A stretch of 59,464 nucleotides of DNA from NCBI GenBank assembly GCA_002083615.1, contig MSXO01000021.1, positions 1-59,464 on the forward strand, in the 5' to 3' direction. The notes under the pieces are model-generated. The model saw only the letters and a program-made list of their open reading frames with translations, was not told the DNA's origin and searched no databases. Shown one piece after another: positions 54,167 to 59,464 of this stretch (within the stretch, counting starts at the first letter, position 1; every line of letters starts with the position of its first letter). Both the position numbers and the translations under genes were made by a program. This stretch comes from Proteobacteria bacterium ST_bin11. Lineage in GTDB: Bacteria > Pseudomonadota > Gammaproteobacteria > Methylococcales > Methylomonadaceae.

Positions 54167-54916
54167 ATGACAAACGACAATACTACCCACTTTGGTTTCA
54201 AACAGGTCCCCAAGCAGGAAAAAGTCGCTTTGGTACGTGGCGTGTTCGACTCGGTTGCCGGCCAATACGACGTGATGAACGATCTGATGTCCATGGGCAT
54301 TCATCGCATCTGGAAACGGGTGGCAGTTCAATTGGCCAACGTTCGCGCCGGCGACAGCGTGCTGGATTTGGCCGGTGGCACTGGCGACCTCACCAAACTG
54401 TATGAAAAGCGCGTGGGTAAATCCGGCCAAGTCGTCTTGGCCGACATCAACGCCGCGATGCTGCGCACTGGCCGTGACCGCCTGATCGATCACGGTTTGA
54501 GCGGCAATATCCGCTACGCCCAAGTCAACGCCGAATGCCTGCCATTTGCGGACAACACCTTCGACTGCGTCACCATCGGCTTTGGCCTACGCAACGTCAC
54601 CGACAAGGACGCGGCTTTGCGTTCCATGTACCGGGTATTGAAGCCCGGTGGCCGCGTGATCGTACTGGAGTTTTCGCATCCCATCGACCCGATTACCGAA
54701 AAAGTTTACGACTTTTATTCTTTCAATCTGCTGCCAAAAATTGGCGCGATTGTGGCTAAAGACGAAGAAAGCTACCGCTACCTGGCCGAATCGATCCGCA
54801 TGCACCCGAAACAGGACGAGCTAAAACAAATGATGGAAAACGCCGGCCTGGAACGTTGCGAGTATTTCAATATGACGCAAGGCATTGTTGCTGTGCACCG
54901 GGGTTACAAGTTTTAA
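54167..54916 (+). CDS. ubiE: ubiquinone/menaquinone biosynthesis C-methyltransferase UbiE
   Basis: 249 residues. The class I methyltransferase core has VLDLAGGTGDLTKLY (about 65-79). UbiE signatures include FDSVAGQYDVMNDLMSMGIH, FGLRNVTDKDAAL and VLKPGGRVIVLEFSHP. It methylates the C2 position of the octaprenyl-benzoquinol intermediate. It begins the ubi cluster, 8 bases after the DUF971 gene. Confidence 0.95.
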   Translation: MTNDNTTHFGFKQVPKQEKVALVRGVFDSVAGQYDVMNDLMSMGIHRIWKRVAVQLANVRAGDSVLDLAGGTGDLTKLYEKRVGKSGQVVLADINAAMLRTGRDRLIDHGLSGNIRYAQVNAECLPFADNTFDCVTIGFGLRNVTDKDAALRSMYRVLKPGGRVIVLEFSHPIDPITEKVYDFYSFNLLPKIGAIVAKDEESYRYLAESIRMHPKQDELKQMMENAGLERCEYFNMTQGIVAVHRGYKF

Positions 54917-54953
54917 GCAGCCGGCTCGCCGACCTGAAAACGGAGGATTGCCC

Positions 54954-55547
54954 ATGGCCCTAAAACCAGCCCAACCGTACATTAGCTCAGCTGAATATCT
55001 AGCGGGCGAGATGGTTAGCGATATCAAGCACGAACTGATCGACGGTGAGGTTTATGCAATGGCCGGCGCCAGCCGCAACCACAATTTATTGGTCAGCAAT
55101 AGCGCGCGAATATTCGGCAATCACTTGCAAAACAGCCCCTGCGCCACCTTTTCCTCCGATTTAAAAATCAAGGCTGCGGCTAATTTTTTTTATCCCGATG
55201 TTATGGTAATTTGCGCCGACGAAAACGGTGACGAGTACTACACCGAAAAGCCGACCATTATCGTCGAAGTGCTGTCCAAGGCCACCCGGCGCATGGACAA
55301 AACCACCAAACTCGCGGCCTACAAAGCCTTGCCCAGCCTGCAAGAATATGTGCTGATAGAACAAGACTTTGTCGACGTCGAGATCTTGCGCCGTTCAACT
55401 CACTGGCTGTCAGAACACTATTTTCTCGGCGATAGCCTCACCCTGGAATCTATAGACCTAAGCGTGGCAGTCAGCGATTTATACCAACGCGTCGATAACG
55501 AAGACATGCAAGAGTTCCTGCAACAACAGCAAGCACAGGCGCAGTAA
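54954..55547 (+). CDS. Uma2-family putative endonuclease
   Basis: 197 residues from the ATG at 54954, after CGGAGG. The Uma2 (DUF820) PD-(D/E)xK-like core is visible: ELIDGEVYAMAG, PD at 81-82 (FFYPDVMVICA), the acidic residue Glu105 in IIVEVLSKAT, then MDKTTKLAAYKALPSLQEYV. The C-terminus is Gln-rich. Family members are numerous and mostly uncharacterised. It is unusual in sitting inside a ubiE-ubiJ-ubiB cluster, with the ubiJ start overlapping its stop. Confidence 0.88.
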   Translation: MALKPAQPYISSAEYLAGEMVSDIKHELIDGEVYAMAGASRNHNLLVSNSARIFGNHLQNSPCATFSSDLKIKAAANFFYPDVMVICADENGDEYYTEKPTIIVEVLSKATRRMDKTTKLAAYKALPSLQEYVLIEQDFVDVEILRRSTHWLSEHYFLGDSLTLESIDLSVAVSDLYQRVDNEDMQEFLQQQQAQAQ

Positions 55548-56182
55548 TGTCGAGCAGCGTTAAGTCATTATTTGTCGGCGCACTGGAGACCGCGCTGAAC
55601 AGGTATCTGGCATTAGACCAGAATATCGAGGAATATCTGACGCCAATGGCCGGCAAGGTCATCGCTTTGCATATTTCCTCTTTCGACAGCAGCCTGTACC
55701 TCTGTCCCTCCACGCACGGACTGCAAATTTTGGAAAGCTATTCGGGAAGCGTCGATGCCACACTAAGCGGTTCGCTTTCAGCGTTGGGTTTGATGGGCTT
55801 AAGCGCCACACCGATGCGCTCCTTGTTCAAAGGCGAAGTGCGCATCGAAGGTGACACCCAGTTGGCGCGCCGTCTGCAGCGGCTATTTGAAAAGTTGGAC
55901 ATCAATCTAGAAAGCAAAATCGCCCGCTACACCGGCGATGCCTTTGCCCAGCGCCTGACCACGCTGTTTCGCAGCAGCCGCGATTGGACACAACAAAGCC
56001 TGACAACTTTTCGCTTAAACCTGGAAGAGTTTCTGCAAGAAGAAACCCGCGAATTACCCGCCAAATCCGAGGCCGAGTTAGTCTTTCGAGACATTGACAC
56101 TTGCCGCAGTGATTGCGACCGCCTCAGCGCCCGCCTAGACCGCCTGGAAGCCGCGACTCAACCAACATCCGCGCCTCAATAA
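55547..56182 (+). CDS. ubiJ: ubiquinone biosynthesis accessory factor UbiJ
   Basis: 211 residues. An N-terminal SCP2-like lipid-binding domain (FVGALETALNRYLALDQNIE, GSVDATLSGSLSALGLMG, FKGEVRIEGDTQLARRLQRL) is followed by a helical C-terminus ending in a coiled coil. UbiJ organises the soluble Ubi complex and binds the lipid intermediates. The ATG overlaps the stop of the Uma2 gene by one base, so they are probably coupled. Confidence 0.9.
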   Translation: MSSSVKSLFVGALETALNRYLALDQNIEEYLTPMAGKVIALHISSFDSSLYLCPSTHGLQILESYSGSVDATLSGSLSALGLMGLSATPMRSLFKGEVRIEGDTQLARRLQRLFEKLDINLESKIARYTGDAFAQRLTTLFRSSRDWTQQSLTTFRLNLEEFLQEETRELPAKSEAELVFRDIDTCRSDCDRLSARLDRLEAATQPTSAPQ

Positions 56183-56196
56183 CAAGGACCAGCACC

Positions 56197-57765
56197 GTGA
56201 TTCGCCCGAAAATTTTGATGCGCCTCATCCATATCAACTGGGTGATGATGTTCCATGGCTTGGATGAAATTGTTTTAAAAACCCATTTATTTCGGCCTAT
56301 CCGTTACATCGCGTTTTTGTCGCCGAATTATTGGACCAGCAAAGCCCGCGAACCGCGTGGTGCGCGTATTCGTAAAACCCTGGAAGACCTGGGACCGATC
56401 TACGTCAAATTCGGCCAAACCCTGTCGACCCGCAAGGACTTGCTACCTGAAGACATCGCGGAAGAGCTGGTCAAACTGCAAGATAAAGTCCCGCCGTTTT
56501 CCGCCGAGACGGCTCGTAAAATCATCGAACAACAATTAGGGCAATCGATAGAAGAAGCCTTTGCGGAATTCGATCCGCAACCCTTGGCCTCGGCCTCGGT
56601 GGCACAAGTGCATACCGCGACGCTGAACAGCGGCGAAAAAGTCATCGTTAAAGTCTTGCGCCCGGACATCGAAGACAAAATCCATTCCGATGTGGGTTTG
56701 CTCTACGAATTGGCGCGCCTGGCCGAACGCTTTTGGAGTGACGCCCGCCGCCTTCGTGCGATGGAAATCGTCGCCGAGTTCGAAAAGACCATCCTCGACG
56801 AACTAGACTTGGTGCGGGAAGCCTCCAACGCCAGCGCTATCAGGGCCAATTTCAAGAATTCCGAGATGCTCTACATCCCTGAGATCCATTGGCCGCTGAC
56901 CCGCCGCAAAGTGTTGGTGATGGAGCGCATCTACGGCATCCCTGTCGGCGACATCGAGGCCTTGCGCAAAGGCAATGCGGATTTCAAAAAACTGGCCGAG
57001 CGCGGCGTAGAGATTTTCTTCACCCAAGTGTTTCGCGACAACTTCTTCCACGCCGACATGCATCCGGGCAATATTTTCGTGCAATTGCCGGACAAATATC
57101 TGGCTGTGGATTTTGGCATCGTCGGCAGCCTGTCCAGCACCGACCAACGCTATCTGGCCGAAAATTTCCTGGCGTTTTTCAACCACGATTACCGCCGCGT
57201 AGCACAAATGCACATCGAATCCGGCTGGGTGCCGGCTTCGACGCGAGTGGAAGAATTCGAAGCCGCAATTCGCAGCGTCTGCGAACCGATTTTTGAGAAG
57301 CCCTTAAAAGACATTTCTTTCGGCTTACTGCTGCTTAGACTGTTCCAGACCGCACGCCGTTTCGATATGGTGGTACAACCGCAACTGGTCTTATTGCAAA
57401 AAACCCTGCTGAATATCGAAGGCCTGGGCCGCCAACTCTACCCGGATCTGGATTTATGGCAAACCGCTAAGCCGTTCCTGGAAAACTGGTTCAAAGAGCG
57501 CGTCGGGCCGGCGAAAAAAATCAAAGAGCTTTTCGCCAAATTCCCGGAAATCGGCGAACAAATTCCCGAAGTGCCCGGCCTGATATTCCAAGCCCTGCAA
57601 AGCGCCGCGCACATGGAGCAGCAGTTGCTGCAACAACAGAAAGACATGCTGGAGCTGCGGAAACAATTGAAGCGCAATAATACCCGCACTTTGCGGGCTA
57701 TTCTCAGTGCGGCGGTGTTGATTGCGGCGGCGATAGTGTTGCAGTCGCCGTTGTTGGGGGGGTAA
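56197..57765 (+). CDS. ubiB: ubiquinone biosynthesis regulatory protein kinase-like UbiB
   Basis: 522 residues from GTG 56197, which has AAGGA at a suitable distance; ATG 56218 is an alternative. UbiB hallmarks: the KxGQ motif in YVKFGQTLSTRKDLLP, the Ala-rich loop ASASVAQVHTA, and the metal-binding DFGIVGSL with HADMHPGNIF upstream. Two C-terminal membrane helices close the chain (AILSAAVLIAAAIVL is the clear one). It is an atypical kinase-like ATPase required for ubiquinone synthesis. It ends the ubi cluster. Confidence 0.94.
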   Translation: MIRPKILMRLIHINWVMMFHGLDEIVLKTHLFRPIRYIAFLSPNYWTSKAREPRGARIRKTLEDLGPIYVKFGQTLSTRKDLLPEDIAEELVKLQDKVPPFSAETARKIIEQQLGQSIEEAFAEFDPQPLASASVAQVHTATLNSGEKVIVKVLRPDIEDKIHSDVGLLYELARLAERFWSDARRLRAMEIVAEFEKTILDELDLVREASNASAIRANFKNSEMLYIPEIHWPLTRRKVLVMERIYGIPVGDIEALRKGNADFKKLAERGVEIFFTQVFRDNFFHADMHPGNIFVQLPDKYLAVDFGIVGSLSSTDQRYLAENFLAFFNHDYRRVAQMHIESGWVPASTRVEEFEAAIRSVCEPIFEKPLKDISFGLLLLRLFQTARRFDMVVQPQLVLLQKTLLNIEGLGRQLYPDLDLWQTAKPFLENWFKERVGPAKKIKELFAKFPEIGEQIPEVPGLIFQALQSAAHMEQQLLQQQKDMLELRKQLKRNNTRTLRAILSAAVLIAAAIVLQSPLLGG

Positions 57766-57932
57766 GTGGTTGGTTTTCTCAGCAGCAGCGCCTGATTGAC
57801 CATTTACATAGACAGTAAGTAATGCGGCATATTAAACAGAGTTTTATTGAGGCCAGATATGATCCGTGGTACGCATACAATTAGCTATCGAATTGGTTTT
57901 TGGCATTTCACAATAATCAGCATTTTGGCTTC

Positions 57933-58352
57933 ATGATGAGTAAAAAAATAAACACTATTGCTTATCCAAAATTACCCGATAGCCCTGTATCAAATATAAC
58001 TTTTGAAATACCTGAAATTCCAGAAGCACCAGAAATCAAAGATCCAAAATTTTTGAGTCTTAATCTTGAACAAATAACGTCAATGTCAGACGATGAGCTT
58101 TTAAAAACGCTTAGCGGCGAAGCCGCTTGTGAATATGATGCTATATCAAGCCCACTGCAAACGATAATTAACGCAGAACTTCAGCGTCGCCTTCTAATTA
58201 AAACATCAAAACCGCATTGGAGCGTAACCCCTAGCTTTGGGCTTCTTATTATTGCTGTTTTAATTTCGATACTAGCCCTTTTTGTTTCTATAATTGCTTT
58301 ACCACAAGAACGTGTAACTTTTCTTTTATCGTTTTTAAATAACCTTAAATAG
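57933..58352 (+). CDS. membrane-anchored protein of unknown function
   Basis: About 139 residues. An acidic proline-rich repeat (FEIPEIPEAPEIKDPKF) is followed by a helical region (MSDDELLKTLSGEAACEYDA). One strong membrane helix lies near the C-terminus (FGLLIIAVLISILALFVSII). AT-rich composition sets it apart from the ubi genes. The choice of ATG 57933 over 57936 is uncertain because no SD is seen. No family recognised. Confidence 0.6.
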   Translation: MMSKKINTIAYPKLPDSPVSNITFEIPEIPEAPEIKDPKFLSLNLEQITSMSDDELLKTLSGEAACEYDAISSPLQTIINAELQRRLLIKTSKPHWSVTPSFGLLIIAVLISILALFVSIIALPQERVTFLLSFLNNLK

Positions 58353-58461
58353 AAAATTACGCCGAAGAAATAATCAGATTGGATACTGTTAAGACCGTAG
58401 AGCGCATTCGTATTCAGGCAATATCAACAACTTGCAAATCAACAAAGCATGGAGCAACAAA

Positions 58462-59181
58462 ATGATCGGTTTTTTCAAAAAAAGAAGCAAGCGTACGGCC
58501 AACGCAAAAATAGGGAAGGAAATCTCAAACAATATTGGCCGGATTGCCATGCAGATCGCAAAAGGCAAGCGCAACGAGGAAGAGACGCGCCGCTGGGTTG
58601 TTGACATGATTAGATCGGCGTTTGGCTACAAGGATAGTGAAATAGAAACTGAGTTATCTGTTCTAGGTAAACGTGTCGACATTGCCTTACTTGATAACCA
58701 AAGAGTTATAGCTGTAATTGAGTGCAAAGCGGCGACCGTACAGTTAAATGAAGCGGCAGTTAATCAAGTTTCCAACTACACTGCCGCATTAAATGCAGAA
58801 TGGGGAGTTTTGACCAATGGAAACCGCTGGATACTGTTCCATGTTATTCCAAGAAAAGGACGTGAACCTGAAATAAATCAGTTATTTGATATTGAGGTCT
58901 TGGATGATGACGGCTTGTCTAAAGACGACATAAATAACCTTTATTTGCTAACTAAACAAGCCATTCTCTCTGGCGAAACAAAAATGGCATATCACCAAGA
59001 GTTTATCCTCTCAAGTGATAACATCAAGGCGGCAATCTCATCTCCAGAAATCCTTGCTAGCATTGCCGAAAAATTAAAGTCTTCTTACAAGTCTAAATAT
59101 GGGGTTAGCATTGATCCAGATAAGGATATTCTGAGGGAAGTAATTGAGTTCGCGATGGACGACTTCAATAATTCCCCCTAA
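58462..59181 (+). CDS. HsdR_N-like PD-(D/E)xK nuclease-domain protein
   Basis: 239 residues from the ATG at 58462, behind GGAG. The N-terminal part matches the type I restriction R-subunit N-terminal nuclease domain: NEEETRRWVVDMIRSAFGY, then KRVDIALLD with Asp73 and VIAVIECKAA with Glu87 and Lys89, then VNQVSNYTAAL and WGVLTNGNRWILF. No helicase motor follows, and no hsdM or hsdS is present. It is an orphan nuclease-like protein, possibly a defence gene or a degenerate remnant. AT-rich, like its neighbour. Confidence 0.8.
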   Translation: MIGFFKKRSKRTANAKIGKEISNNIGRIAMQIAKGKRNEEETRRWVVDMIRSAFGYKDSEIETELSVLGKRVDIALLDNQRVIAVIECKAATVQLNEAAVNQVSNYTAALNAEWGVLTNGNRWILFHVIPRKGREPEINQLFDIEVLDDDGLSKDDINNLYLLTKQAILSGETKMAYHQEFILSSDNIKAAISSPEILASIAEKLKSSYKSKYGVSIDPDKDILREVIEFAMDDFNNSP

Positions 59182-59464
59182 AAATCAAGCCGCGTAGGGT
59201 GCGCACGATTTTTATGCCCACGCAGTTCATAGTCTTTCATGTTTTGTGTCGCTAACGCGACGACTGGTTTTAATGTCGGGTCTCGGCCCGACAGCCGAGT
59301 AACTTTTCTTTGTTTGGCCAAAGAAAAGTCACCAAAAGAAAAGCCACCCGGATGCCACTTATTCCCTGCGCTCCTCGCTTTTGAACGGGGTTGCCGAAAG
59401 GGGCTTCCTGCCCCTTCGGCAACGCGATGCATCCATGCATCGCCCCTACGGGCTGATCCGTTCA
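59182..59464. repeat. palindrome-rich intergenic sequence, probable dispersed repeat
   Basis: GTCGGG/CCCGAC arms lie at 59275-59292. A perfect 11-base stem ACTTTTCTTTG/CAAAGAAAAGT with a 6-base centre lies at 59302-59329. An open minus-strand frame over this stretch encodes a text (FSFGDFSLAKQRKVTR) that I recognise as a common spurious product of intergenic repeats in related bacteria. It is therefore treated as a repeat and not a gene. Copy number cannot be checked here. Confidence 0.5.

Noticed and set aside
59178..59432. Minus-strand frame of 84 codons at the window end
   Set aside because: It spans strong palindromes and gives a text typical of repeat-derived spurious products.

Overview
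The window reads as chromosomal DNA of a gammaproteobacterium. It carries hslVU, ubiE-ubiJ-ubiB, slyX, a succinyl-type metA, an RND efflux operon, an exosortase H locus and many lipoproteins. The mix resembles Methylococcales (Methylomonas-like) genomes, but no methane-oxidation gene is present, so that placement is an inference from style and not a demonstration. Gene density is high and GC is moderate throughout, except for a visibly AT-richer stretch at about 57850-59180. Layout, left to right. 1-3470: an orphan mercury-type merR, then a minus-strand operon pit - arsM - ECF sigma factor - small zinc-finger anti-sigma-like protein. 3795-7930: a LysR regulator diverges from an operon of an AhpD-like protein, a PNPOx/flavin-reductase fusion, a frameshifted glutathione S-transferase and an NTF2-like protein; it looks like redox or electrophile detoxification. 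8562-14270: a complete RND tripartite pump (adaptor, permease, outer-membrane channel), with two small dyads in its upstream region. 14531-19342: a broken HdeD-type gene, a winged-helix protein, several small exported proteins, a potassium-channel-like protein and decayed coding sequence. 19578-28695: an accessory stretch with a DUF502 membrane protein, a patatin-like lipoprotein, a caspase-fold lipoprotein with Sel1 repeats, an alpha/beta-hydrolase lipoprotein, an autotransporter, and a Ser/Thr kinase interrupted by one in-frame amber codon. 28803-33762: a giant FAD/Fe-S oxidoreductase (GlcD/GlpC type), a Gly-Cys-Gly tRNA operon with a near-consensus promoter and hairpin terminators, and a small membrane-anchored protein. 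34323-37594: a HypX/HoxX-type hydrogenase-maturation enzyme fused to a complete C-terminal hemerythrin domain, and a GlxA-type regulator. 37898-43093: a FecI - FecR - TonB receptor - PepSY cell-surface-signalling and iron-uptake set, with the receptor frameshifted in a run of eight C. 43247-48400: a CDF metal exporter, a D,D-carboxypeptidase with a SPOR-like tail, a metalloprotease bearing a C-terminal sorting tail, a convergent exosortase H pair, and slyX. 48528-57765: a small acidic protein and P-loop ATPase pair, metA, a nucleoside deaminase, hslVU behind a sigma-32-like promoter, a DUF971 gene, and the ubiquinone set ubiE-ubiJ-ubiB with a Uma2-type nuclease gene inserted between ubiE and ubiJ. 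57933-59464: an AT-rich accessory pair (membrane protein and HsdR_N-like nuclease) and a palindrome-rich intergenic repeat. The most notable items are the HypX-hemerythrin fusion, the exosortase H locus with its neighbouring candidate substrate, the Uma2 gene inside the ubi cluster, and a series of interrupted genes (GST, HdeD, 17915 locus, kinase, TonB receptor) that are either real decay or switching, or assembly errors.
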